Source of the DNA: Lineus longissimus
Lineage: Eukaryota > Nemertea > Pilidiophora > Heteronemertea > Lineidae
Length of the DNA stretch: 64,000 nucleotides
Assembly: GCF_910592395.1 (NCBI RefSeq)
Contig: NC_088308.1
Coordinates: forward strand, 14,771,501 to 14,835,500
Direction of reading: 5' to 3'
Below are positions 10,902 through 20,601 of this stretch, piece by piece. The stretch's first letter is position 1. Each line of letters begins with the position of its first letter. The notes under the pieces are model-generated. The model was not told the origin of the DNA. It searched no databases and saw only the letters and a program-made list of their open reading frames with translations. Both the position numbers and the translations under genes were made by a program.

Positions 10902-11538
10902 ACATACCATCAGATGATACAGCACGTGGCTGGTGGCCCAGTGACACCTACAGCAGGGGGTTCATAATTATAATTACAAATGTATATAAAACATTTTTGT
11001 CAAGTAAATAAGAGTAGTCTGCAGTCTGCATTTGTCACGTGGTGACCGCTCGATCAAGTGTTGATGACGTCAAATGGCTTGCCATACATGTCCAATTATT
11101 AGGACTTTTCATGGGAGGACAACTTAAAATTAATCCAGCCAAACATCCCTTAATAAATGACACTGCTAGATGTCAAGCGCCAAGTACCCTGTTTCATCAT
11201 CCATCTAGCCAAAGAGCCCTTCAAATGACAGAGCTGGATACCAAGCGCCACCTAGCAGGAAGTATCCATCAAGCCAAAGAGCCTGTTACATCATCCTTCC
11301 AGCCAAAGATCCCTTTAACTGACACAGGTGGATGACAAGCGCCACCTAGCGGGAAGTACCCTGTTATGTCAAGCGCCATCTAGCGAGTACCTTGTTACAT
11401 CATCCATCCAGCCAAAGATCCCTTTAACTGACACAAGTGGATGACAAGCGCCACATAGCAGGAAGTTATATCCAGGTTTCCAGGTTTCCAACTTTCCAGG
11501 TTTCCAACTTTCCAACTTTCCGGAAAGTACAGGCAACC

Positions 11539-11570
11539 CCTATGAGGATTTTCATCAAAATCCTCATAGG
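11539..11570. repeat. Perfect palindrome at the target of the outer fold-back element
   Basis: CCTATGAGGATTTT, a 4-nt loop CATC, then the exact reverse complement. The first nine bases are the right copy of the target duplication, so the element entered at the foot of a hairpin-forming sequence. Confidence 0.75.
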
Positions 11571-11578
11571 TGAGGGTT

Positions 11579-11604
11579 CATTTATTTATACAAAATAATA
11601 TTTT
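11579..11604 (-). promoter_or_regulatory. Orphan promoter and start codon of a lost Polinton-like gene
   Basis: On the minus strand TATTTTGTATAAATAAATG appears just downstream of the HNH gene's stop. It is the same start motif as that of PolB and HNH. The ORF that begins there (ATG at 11579-11581) runs five codons, ending at the palindrome and the fold-back insertion. A gene that once started here was probably displaced or deleted by that insertion. Confidence 0.45.
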
Positions 11605-12114
11605 TTAAATTTCTTCAAGAAATTCTGCTGCTAAGGATACATTTTGATAGTATAGTTCATAGTCAATTTTATTTCCCTTTTCCCAGTTTTCTTCTTTCGT
11701 AATGGGTTTTAAATTTCTCCAATTCCAGCATAGCATAAGTTCTTTTTCAACAGTATGGTCAAAATGTGATTGTGGAAAAACAGGGTCAATGTGCCAATAG
11801 TCACCATAGTTTCCCCATGTCATATTATCATCAAATTGATATTCAATCCACTTGTACAGACCATCTAGAAGACAACCAATAACATCTTCAAGTTTAGATT
11901 TTTCCTGTTTTTCATGAAGACAACGATAAAGACTTCGTGAAAGATTATGTGATATTTTAAAAGATTCATTAGTTAGCTTTTTATCTTTGTCATATTTGTT
12001 TGAACACGGTTTACATTTGTATTTTCTTCCACATTTACATTTTTTATCTTTTTTAAAATCATCCAGTAATTTTTCTTCAAAACATGTGTGACAATCGCGT
12101 ACAAGATAATCCAT
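11605..12114 (-). CDS. HNH endonuclease-like protein of the Polinton-like element
   Basis: About 169 codons from the ATG at 12112-12114, chosen because it directly follows TATAAATAAA. An upstream in-frame TTG adds five codons but lies inside the promoter. The N-terminal 45 residues hold a Cys-rich zinc-binding cluster (CHTC, CKCGRKYKCKPC). The C-terminal half holds an HNH-type motif: WHIDPVFPQSHF, then NWRNLKPITKEEN and EKGNKI. The second His of the usual HIDH reads Pro, which is a variation seen in some families or possible decay. It is probably a DNA-cleaving accessory enzyme of the element. No frameshift is seen. The neighbours are a truncated gene start downstream and tandem repeats upstream. 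Confidence 0.7.
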   Translation of the reverse strand: MDYLVRDCHTCFEEKLLDDFKKDKKCKCGRKYKCKPCSNKYDKDKKLTNESFKISHNLSRSLYRCLHEKQEKSKLEDVIGCLLDGLYKWIEYQFDDNMTWGNYGDYWHIDPVFPQSHFDHTVEKELMLCWNWRNLKPITKEENWEKGNKIDYELYYQNVSLAAEFLEEI

Positions 12115-12200
12115 TTTATTTATACACAATAATAATTTTTAATTAGATATACGTTTGGAAAGGGTATTCCCCTTTTTTAAGTTTCGGTTTTGTAGAAATT
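12115..12200 (-). promoter_or_regulatory. Promoter of the HNH gene
   Basis: ATTGTGTATAAATAAA lies directly before the ATG, preceded by AATTAAAAATTATT and a tract close to AAAAAAGGGGAATACCC. It is nearly the same block as in front of PolB at 7664-7740. Confidence 0.5.
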
Positions 12201-12326
12201 GTATACTTTTGTGCCGTTTGTACTTTTGAAGAATTCTTCAACTGTTGTTCAGCGAGCGAAGCGAGCGGTTTGTACTTTTGAAAAAGCGAGAGTGGTTTGT
12301 AAAATAATTTAATTTGACCACGTTTG

Positions 12327-12676
12327 ACCATATGTTCGTTCTCCAAAATTGGAGAACGGGTTTAACTGAGATTTGACCAAGAGAAAATGTGTTGACTGGT
12401 GTTTGACCATATGTTCGTTCTCCAAAATTGGAGAACGGGTTTAACTGGGGTTTCACTGGATAAAAAATTATTGAAAATTTATCAAAATGAGGAAATTCGT
12501 GAAACGTGTTGACTGGAATTTGACTGAGTTTTGTTTGACTATGATTTAACTGGAAAGGGTGGAGGAAATTCGTGAAACGTGTTGACTGGAATTTGACTGA
12601 GTTTTGTTTGACTATGATTTAACTGGAAAGGGTGGAGGAAATTCGTGAAACGTGTTGACTGGAATTTGACTGAAAG
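12327..12676. repeat. Terminal-type tandem repeats of the Polinton-like element
   Basis: There are two unit types. Unit A appears twice (near 12327 and 12408) with GACCATATGTTCG and the perfect palindrome GTTCTCCAAAATTGGAGAAC. Unit B has a 73-bp period starting at 12491, 12564 and 12637 (third copy partial), beginning GGAAATTCGTGAAACG. All units are peppered with TTGACTG/TTTAACTG words. Their place at the outer side of the HNH gene, next to foreign LINE sequence, suggests they are in the terminal repeat of the element. The other terminus lies outside the window, so this cannot be confirmed here. Confidence 0.65.
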
Positions 12677-12681
12677 GGATG

Positions 12682-15013
12682 TCAGTCAAATGTGGTCTGA
12701 GTTAGAACTCTCACTTTTACCCTACTGGAGTGTCGGCGAATATTCGCAACAACACCATCTCTAGGCCTACCATTGTCCTTCCAAATTTCATGCCAAAAAA
12801 GCGTTTGTCGTATTTTCTCATTTACATCGTCATCCCAACCTTCTGTACCATTGCCATTCCCCTGGTTACAAGAAGGTATTGTCTCCAAACTAGCTGCCTT
12901 GCATGCGAACACAATATCATCATGAAATGTTTCAATTTTTGGCTCACCGTCAGGGGAGTCTATACGATTGCCGCGTCCGTCGTCCATCGTCCGCATCCTG
13001 TGTGGCACGTTTCTTAACCACTTGTGCTATGAACATGAAACTTTGTACAAATGATGACCTAGGTCACATGACCTCTGGCAGCGAATTTCGGTCCAGTCTG
13101 ATTCTTCACCTGGCCACCAGGGGGCTAAAACCAAAAACTTAAAAAGTGAGATAAATCGTTTATTACTGATTTTCTTTGCTAACAAATTTTTGGTGGGTAC
13201 CCCTAGCAAGGATACATCACATATCATATGGGTTTTTGATTTGACCTACTTTTCAAGGTCACAGAGGTCAAACTCTAAAATTTCACTGATGGTGGCATCT
13301 TTTGTCTTTATTCGTCCTATAGTCTTTAAATTTGGTATGTAGACACCTGTGACGTAGCTCTACATGTTGACAAAAAATCAGGCATATCTCGCTTATTACT
13401 GATTAGTTTTTGGTAAAAATTTTATGGTAGATACTCTTAGCAAGGATACATCACATGCGACACGGGTTTTTGATTTGACGTGCTTGTCAAGGTCGCAGAG
13501 GTCAAATGGCGTAAATTGGCCATTTGAGCGAAACTGTGGAACGTTTGTTAACCCCTAAGGCTATGAACTTGAGACTTTGTACAAATGACCCCCTAGGTCA
13601 GCTGACCTCTGACCCTGAATTTCAGTCCAGTCTGATTCTCGACTTGGCCACCAGGGGGCCAAAAGTGAAAACCTAGAAAGTGTGATAGCTCGCTTATTAG
13701 TGATTCTTTTCAATAACATTTTGATGGTAGGTTCTCCTAGCAAGGATACATCACATATCATATGAGTTTTTGATTTGACCTGCTTTTCAAGGTCACAGAG
13801 GTCAAATGGCGTAAATCGGTTGCTGGATTGTAACTATGGCACGTTTCTTAACCACTAAAGCTATGAACTTGAAATTTGGTACACATGACTCCCTACGTCA
13901 TGTAACCTTGGACACCCAATTTCGATCTGATCTGGTACTCAACTTGGCCACCAGGAAGCCAAAACTAAAATAGGTAAAAAGTGCAATAACTCGTTTATTA
14001 GTGACTTGTTTATGGTACTTACTCCAAGCAACGATACATCAGATGTCATACCGACTTTGGTTTGACCTATATACTACTATACACGTACAATGTTTCTTAA
14101 CCTGGATGAATTCCAAAGCATGAAATACCTATACGGTGAGCACAATGGCCCCTGGCCGTTTCATTCTAGAATGATTTCGACACAGATAATCTTGACACCT
14201 GAGAGCTAATTCTGGGATCTCTATAGCATTTAATTTCTCCGATAGTGCTTGCCTGTACTCATCTAGTTGCTCCGGGTTGGTTTTATCCCATAACTGCTTT
14301 CTTCTGGAACGTTCCATGGTTCTGTCATCCATATGCACATCGTGATCATCATTCACTTGAAAAGCGATTGCTAAACTATAATGATCAGATGGATTGTCTG
14401 CTCTGTGAAGTGCACTGTACCGCTCAATCTTATTTAACACACTTTCCGAAACAATCGAATGATCAATTAGTAATCTTTCACCCGTTATTTTACTCGCAAA
14501 AGTATATTCAGCATTACAGGTATTGTGTACCTGTCCACAGACCAGACTCTCCCTTTCAATAAAATCCAGTAAGGCCCGAGTATGAGCCAAGTCAGCTCTG
14601 CTAAAGTCAGTATTCCAGTCCCTTCCAATAATCATATCAGTAGCTTGATTACTTTAAAGAATTGCTGACATTTCTTGCAACACCCCCTTAAAAACTCCAA
14701 TATTCTGCTGACCACTGTCGGTCGGCATATAAACATTTACCAAAAGAATTTCACTCTGAAGAATCGAGCTTTTGACCTGAGCAGCACACACTCGTTTGGA
14801 TTCCCATTGCTCAGGTTTTACAACAGTTCCTGAACTAGCGTTCCAGGCGATTGCGACACCCCCATGTGGTCTGCCAACCAACAAAGATTCCTTATCCATA
14901 CCAGAAACACCATGAATGTTCATGTTATGTCCTGAGTCAGCACTCAGTTTATTGAGCTGCTCAACATATTGCCAGTGTTCTTGGAATAAGAATGAAGTCA
15001 GTATATCAATCAA
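12682..15013 (-). pseudogene. LINE fragment: AP-endonuclease and linker region, split by a repeat element
   Basis: Reading 5' to 3' on the minus strand, 15013-14654 and 14635-14142 encode an APE-type endonuclease. It has QEHW, then GGVAIAW, VNVYMP, a GRDWNTDFSR motif where GDFN is expected, and SDHYSLAIAF near the end. A frameshift sits near 14640-14655. The linker typical of these LINEs (LFWHEIWKDNGRPRDGVVA) resumes at 12941-12682, after a 1.2-kb repeat element at 12942-14141. The reverse transcriptase is missing. The 5' side is cut by the L2 element at 15010, and the 3' side meets the Polinton-like terminal repeats. The clade is unassigned, probably CR1/Rex-like. Confidence 0.75.
12942..14141. 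mobile_element. Dispersed repeat element of diverged ~300-bp units
   Basis: Bounded by GCTCACCGT at the left and ACGGTGAGC at the right, inside the LINE. Inside are about four diverged units sharing GCTATGAACTTGA, TTGTACAAATGA, GACCTCTG, TTGGCCACCAGGGGGC and AAGGATACATCACAT. A C/G-rich GTCCGTCGTCC tract lies next to the left end. Parts of the same family recur at 29360-29660 and 30896-31120; the latter also ends in ACGGTGAGC. ORFs of about 66 aa across it are repeat translations. It has no coding capacity. Confidence 0.7.
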
Positions 15014-15030
15014 TCAATCAATTAAAATAT
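15009..15030 (-). repeat. L2 3'-terminal microsatellite
   Basis: AATCAATCAATCAATT on the plus strand, i.e. ATTG repeats at the 3' end of the minus-strand L2 element. Such short tandem 3' tails are typical of L2/CR1-group LINEs. Confidence 0.75.
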
Positions 15031-16505
15031 TTATATAGCGCCTGATTCGAGGAAACAATTTCCTCGACTCTCAGGCGCTGTTGAAAAAAGCATGCCTGAA
15101 TAAGTGAGTTTTTAGAACGGCCTTGAAAGATACCACTGAATCCGCCTTGCGGATGGACGTAGGGAGTTGATTCCAGAGGTATGGAGCAGCCCTGCAGAAT
15201 GCTCGGTCACCAAATGTCTTGCATTTGGTGCGCGGAACAATCAGCAGGGTGGCTCCATCTGAACGCAGAGAGTATGAGGTCCCACGCTGTAGCTCAACCA
15301 TAAAACCCCTCGATAAGCAGGCGCAAGTCCTTTGAGTGCCTTGTATGTGAGTAGAAGTATTTTGAACTCTATTCGGGCCTTGACTGGGAGCCAATGGAGT
15401 CGCCTGATTATCGGAGTGATATGATCAAACTTAGGGAGAAGGCAGACCACCCTTGCAGCAGCATTGAGAATGAGCTGCAACCTACTCGTCTGATGTTCAG
15501 TTATACCATACAGCAGAGGGTTACAGCAATCCAAGTGCGAAATGACAAATGCATGTATCAGAGTTTTGGTGGATTCAATACTGAGAAACTTCCGAATCTG
15601 TCGTAGTTTGTACAAACCCATGAAAGCTTTTGAACAAACCCTGCTCACATGGGTCTCCATTGTCATGTGTTTGTCGAAGTAAACACCCAAGTCTCTGACA
15701 GATTCAGCAGGAACAATCCTGGCATCTCCAACTTGAATTGAGGCGATGTCAACTTTGTCCAGTTGTTGTCTCGACCCAATCAAGGTAAACTCTGTTTTGA
15801 TGTCATTGATACATAAGTGATTGTCAATAAACCAGGCTCGGACGTCCGAAATGCACGCCACCATCGTCCTGACAGCTTCCTGCGCATTGGTACTCGGCAG
15901 CGGCCTAAATGATAGGTATAGCTGGTTATCATCCGAGTAACCATGGGCGTCAGGAAGATGGCAGGATATCAGGTGGTATAAACGTGACAGATAGAATAGA
16001 AAGAGAAAAGGTCCCAAGCAGCTTCCTTGCGGAACACCACAGTTCAGGTCAAATAACCTTGACTGGTGGTTGCCTATGGCAACCCGCTGTCCTCTCCCCT
16101 GTAAGTATGAGTGTAGCCAGTTATTTCAGCGCACAGAGTAAAGTCCTCGGACCCTCCTATACGACTGTTCCGCCTCAGGTGATATATGTCGGTGTCGTTC
16201 TATATTGCGTCGCGTTCGTTTTAATTGACGCAGCTCATGATTATACCACGGTGTTGATGGGCTGATCACGACATCCTTTGTTGTTAAGGGTGCATGCTTA
16301 TCCAGAATACCCGAAAGCGTTGTATCGTAGGCTTGAACCAAGTCATCTAGCTTGGCAAATGTGCTCCCCCCGTGCATTTCTATATGTGTAATCTGCAATG
16401 TGTAATGTGCTTCCAGGTCTTTCTCACCAATAAAACTGCAATGAGACTCATCAAGAATGTTTTGTAAGATGTCAATAGCCACTCTTGTGAAACTATTGTA
16501 TCTTG
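15010..16505 (-). pseudogene. L2-type LINE, 3' part with internal deletion
   Basis: On the minus strand the linker region (16482-16130; LDKHAPLTTK, PWYNHELRQLKR) jumps directly to the middle of the reverse transcriptase (LHSYL..., then GVPQGSCLGP). The first RT motifs are therefore deleted. The active-site motif reads YSDD (16017-15241 frame). The 3' domain is typical of L2: ARVVCLLPKFDHITP, LHWLPVKARIEFKILLLTYKALKGLAPAY. A frameshift near 15300-15390 moves the C-terminus to another frame (to 15071). The 3' UTR ends in the ATTG repeats. The 5' part (16366 upward) lies in the left arm of the inverted duplication. Confidence 0.85.
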
Positions 16506-16785
16506 TAGAAATAGGTTATTGGTGAGGGAACCCTGAATCTAACTTGATTAAACTACTGGACCAAATCGGATGATCTTTGTATTAATTTTTATAAGGATTC
16601 CCTGCCTATACAAGCTAGTTTTTCTGGTCGAAGGGTACTGAAAATAGGCTGTTCCGTTTTTTTGGACCACTCAGTATTCTGTTGATGTAGAAAAAAACTA
16701 CACATAGAAATGCACATAGAAATTTTAATTTTTATTTTTTATCTATGTAGTAGAGATTTCTCAGAGATTTCCCATACATTTTTTT

Positions 16786-16862
16786 TGGTGCCTTTTTAAC
16801 CTAGTGCCTTTTTTTCCGTACCTTTTTTTCCAGTGCCTTTTTTTCCAGTGCCTTTATTACCT
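16786..16862 (+). repeat. CCAGTGCCTTTTTTT minisatellite
   Basis: Four to five units of about 17 bp (CCTAGTGCCTTTTTTT and variants). The reversed copy is in the right arm at 50895-50990, and a longer array in direct orientation is at 51430-51600. Confidence 0.75.
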
Positions 16863-17710
16863 ACATTCCTGGCTGACTGCTTGCCACAGCACGTGTTACC
16901 TATATATAAGCTGACAAGATGTTGAGTTTAGTAATGGTCAACGGTGTAACTTTTATGTGTTTGCTTTGTGGTTATGTTGGCTGAACTTTTGAAACAACTT
17001 TTAACCCCTCAGGACCATTCTCCTTAATGGTCAAGCCATGCTGCTGCGTAAAATGTAGTGTTGTTAAAGGGAATATCTCGTAGCAGCGATAAGAAACGAG
17101 ATTTTTGGTTTTTGCGGGCTACTTTAAAAACAAAAATTAACTTAGTCACAGCATTTTCTTCTTCTATATGTGTGTATGTGAGGGGGCGTCTACACTTAGC
17201 TTTATGACATTGCTCATGTTCCGGACACTTGCGTATGGGCGGAGGCTACGGAAACAGTACCCCTGGAAGTGTATGGCTTTCAGGGGGGTTAGAGATAAAG
17301 ATATATAAAATAATCATTTGTTCCCCGGACATTCAACTTTTGGAACGTCAGTTCCCGTCAGAAATTTTAGGGAAATCCCAAGGGTGTCTAGTTCATGCCT
17401 TTGCATCACCACTATATCGGGCTCCACAAATCCATGACAGATTCCATGCTATATTCCTGTTCCATTTCAGTTTCAAGCACACTGTGACGAAGCGTGTACC
17501 ATACAATATTCAAATATCCCAGTACATTTATCCTGTGATAGAGTGGTCTAGTCTATAAAAGAGCCAATATTACAGCCTTGCCTCTACCTCGACCTAACTT
17601 GAAAATAGTACACATCCCTACGGCCTATATAATGTATGCTATTGCATGGCCTACTTACTGACACAGACTCCCTGTAGCCAGGTCAGAGCTATCCATCCAA
17701 TTTCAACTTA

Positions 17711-18693
17711 GGCCATTCAAAATAAATTACTTGTTTATCATCACTCCACCTCACGATATTTGGAGAAGAGGCCCTTTGATATTGATATTTGATATTTTGT
17801 TTGGCGCCAATGTTTGATGGGGAGGGCCTTTGATATTTGGTATTTGATATTTTTCGGTCATGAACTTGGCAATGTATTCCATTGGGAGGGGCTTTGATAT
17901 TCGATATTTGATAATTTTTGGACTGACATGTTACAAATGTATGTATAAGCCATGTCAATTAGCACCATGATCTGCTGATGATTTATTCCCCTGACATTTT
18001 ACATGTACGGTACAAATCCATGTATATCTGACACAAGCATGCAAAGTGACAGCAAGCAGCATGGCCCCAAGTCTCGCCCATTGAAAACATTCTCCTCATA
18101 CACCACATAGTGTGTAAGCTTTGGTCAAACATTCATGCGTTGAGCAAGAAATAAAAACACATGCGTTTATTCATCTCGATTCCAGGCTCATCGGCAATAT
18201 AAAAATAACTGGTAGGCCTATACGCATTTGCCCACGCAGGTATGAGGTTGAGAAAGTATTGGTTCCAAAATCTCCCCGAGTGTAGTCTCACTGAGTCAAT
18301 AATTCTTTTGTGTGCTGACAATTCACTTTGAATGAAAATAATTCATTGCCGTTGAGCGAGACTGGTGTCACCCTGTACTGAGGTATTGAGACATTTTTTC
18401 AGCATCGGCTGGCTGCATGCTGCGTCTCTGGATTTGTTTAGTCGTAAGTAATACCACATGTACCACATGTGTGATGGCCAGAACGGGGAAATGGATATCA
18501 ATTATCAACAGGCCACCGGGTCAGGTAAAATTAGGGCGGTAGGTTGTTTGAATCTGAGTTGGAAGTTGAGGGCACAACTTGGAGCGGACGGTACCTTGAT
18601 ATTTGATATATATCGAATATCAAAATAATCGGCACGGGACCTAAATGTCGGGGCGGGCGGTGATGATAAACAAGTAATTTATGTTGAATGGCC
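17711..18693. mobile_element. Harbinger-like MITE with TTA target duplication
   Basis: 983 bp flanked by TTA on both sides (17708-17710 and 18694-18696). The terminal inverted repeats begin GGCCATTCAAAATAAATTAC and extend through CTTGTTTATCATCAC. The right arm of the inverted duplication has the unoccupied site (50034-50036) with a single TTA/TAA, which proves insertion after the duplication. Near each end are tracts rich in TTTGATATTTGATATT. The 3-bp TTA duplication and GG-starting ends fit PIF/Harbinger. No transposase is encoded. Confidence 0.88.
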
Positions 18694-19719
18694 TTAAGCT
18701 AAAAAAATTGCAATGCATCAGGTGTGGATATACTGCCTATCATGTGATGTCCAGTTTAGCATTAAGCATGCTGTTTCATCTTTACCTGTTCTGTTAACAC
18801 ACAGACCATGCAAACCTTGGCCTAGGAATTTTATGGTCAGTCTGGGGTGAAATCCAAAGGTGTATTGTAAACAGTGACAAACAGGAATATTGCTTCAAAT
18901 CTGCCAAGGGTTTGTGGATGAAAATGTGACTCCTGAGGGTTGAAAGTTGGTAGAAGGCCAGGGCAGGGGTAGATGGGAGTGAGAACTCTGGCCTTATGAT
19001 ATCCATCCTCGGTCATCTTGAAGTCACTATCACTATCAGGTTTTCAGTTCTTTCATGACAGACTCCTTCATGAATATGATGATGAATACTTGTTTCATCA
19101 TCCCTGCCTCAGCTTACAATATTTGAACGAAATTTCATGGACATCAGATAGAAACCAATGCAGAAGCATACACTGCTTCTCCGCATCAAAATCATTGAAG
19201 AGATACAGCAACTGTTCCTTGACCAATCCATGACTCATCATTATATAACATTATATAACAATTCATGGCAGGAATTCAGCAACACATTGAGTTCATTCGA
19301 TCTAATCCACTAATCCACTAATCCACATACCCATATTGCACCAAGTGTAATGAACCCAGTAAGACAGGTAAACCTGACACAGTAGGTGGTGTCTGTAGTG
19401 CAATAGCAGATGTCAAGGAGGAAGGCCTTGGAGTGCAATAAATCAGCTTATCTGACCTATTATAAACATCCAGCTGAGAGGCATTCCACCTATTTTGCTC
19501 ATCTTTCGCTAACGGGGTCTGGCTGTCATGTGTATGGCACTATAAAATTGTACGTGAAATGTGAAGTTAACACTGACTGTGAAATATCAATTTCATTAGG
19601 GAAGTCAGCAATCAATTTTGATGGAATATCGACTTCTGATTTGTTCCAGAACTTCGTTAAACTTGACACAAGGGCAAGGTTTGTCATGTTGACATTGCAA
19701 TGCACTATTACTAACGTAC

Positions 19720-19817
19720 CTGTACAAGGCTTACATCCAGCACCTTACTGGCTGACTCATCCATCAAACTGTAGCTCCCATATTTGGCAGTGTGGACAGT
19801 TGTTTCCTCTTTCGCTC
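19720..19817 (-). CDS. Isolated exon, Kolobok/THAP-transposase-like
   Basis: On the minus strand a 98-nt open block lies between a TTTCAG acceptor (before 19817) and a GTACGT donor (after 19720). It encodes HTAKYGSYSLMDESASKVLDVSLVQ. This resembles the AKYGSY...D...K.VD..LVQ stretch I know from Kolobok-like transposases and related THAP proteins. The usual CDSPG motif just upstream is not present (it reads KEETTVH), so the copy is probably degenerate. I find no neighbouring exon in phase. It is outside the inverted duplication. It could be a relic or one exon of a larger gene. Confidence 0.42.
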
Positions 19818-20601
19818 CTGAAACATATTGTCTTGCTTCCTTTGCCAGACTGCGAACACTGATGGTATGAGGTAGAGGCCTTGTATAGTGTAGAATGTCC
19901 TTCGGCTTATCACTGCCACACCAATGTTTTTCAGGATATTGAGTCCTCTTACTGGACTTGTCCCAGAATATAGAATTCCTGAAACAATTTAATGAGAAAT
20001 CATAATACTGGTTTGGCTTTCTTTCAGGATTTATGAATTTACCCTTTTTTGGTATTTCCGGTGGTCCAATTTTTGATATGTTATTCTCCATATCTCATAG
20101 CATCGAAAAAATCATTTGTTGCAATTTGTTCCATGTTTTTTCGTATATTGACCTGACTAATGTTTTAAGTATCGTGCAGCATACGTATGTAGCCTACCTG
20201 CAGCCAAAAGCAAATTTCCTATGGGAAGCTGTCCTTTTAAATGGTTGTGATGTCCATTCCTGTTGATGTTGATTTTCACAAATCACCATCACCATCACAG
20301 CTGTGCCAAGTGTACGGAGTGCGACTCGACATGGTGCCCTGCAAACTTGACAAAACATGAACAGAAGCCTCAAGCTTGATTAAAAGACAATGAATTTTCT
20401 CTCATATTGTGGCGAGGGCTGTTCATACTCATTGTCGAAATCATAATGTTTGCCGGATCTGAAATAGTGAATAGTAAACTAGAATTCCAAAATTTGCTGG
20501 TAGCAAATTTTATAGTCCCCAGGTAGTCGTCATGTCAACCGAGTAGAAACCGAGTAACAAACTCGACTGCAGTCAAAGGAGGAAAGCGAGGAGGAAAGCA
20601 G

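Larger units (their letters stand above)
7920..11538. mobile_element. Outer fold-back element with 9-bp target duplication
   Basis: Terminal inverted repeats begin GGTTGCCTGTAC (7920) and end GTACAGGCAACC (11538). Both are flanked by the direct repeat CCTATGAGG (7911-7919 and 11539-11547). Just inside each end are runs of GGAAAGTT/GGAAACCT. Then come several units of about 75 bp containing GCTAGGTGGCGCTTGTCATC and AAAGGGATCTTTGGCTGG (7990-8340 forward; 11060-11460 reversed). The interior holds two smaller fold-back elements and otherwise A/T-rich DNA with no credible gene (8340-9005, 9519-9817 and 10902-11060 hold nothing I can name). A 9-bp duplication with long subterminal repeats fits a non-autonomous Mutator-like or Foldback element. 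The length is 3,619 bp. Confidence 0.8.
16366..19530 (+). repeat. Left arm of a ~2.2-kb inverted duplication
   Basis: Nearly identical in reverse orientation to 48453-51396, about 29 kb away. The match begins in L2 sequence (C-run at 16366-16371 against the G-run at 51390-51396) and ends at GCTGTCATG (19530) against CATGACAGC (48453). Without insertions both arms are about 2.18-2.20 kb. The left arm carries a 983-bp MITE that the right arm lacks. Short ORFs common to both arms (19018-19233 here) are not convincing genes. Apart from L2 and minisatellite DNA, I see only fragments of a THAP/Kolobok-like linker (IALQTPPTVSG, reverse strand near 19350-19440). Confidence 0.9.

Noticed and set aside
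13027-13761. Two similar 66-aa ORFs (13027-13227, 13561-13761)
   Set aside because: They are the same frame through diverged units of the dispersed repeat, not paralogous genes.
19018-19233. 71-aa ORF repeated at 48750-48965
   Set aside because: It is conserved only because it lies in the inverted duplication. No start context, splice sites or family support.
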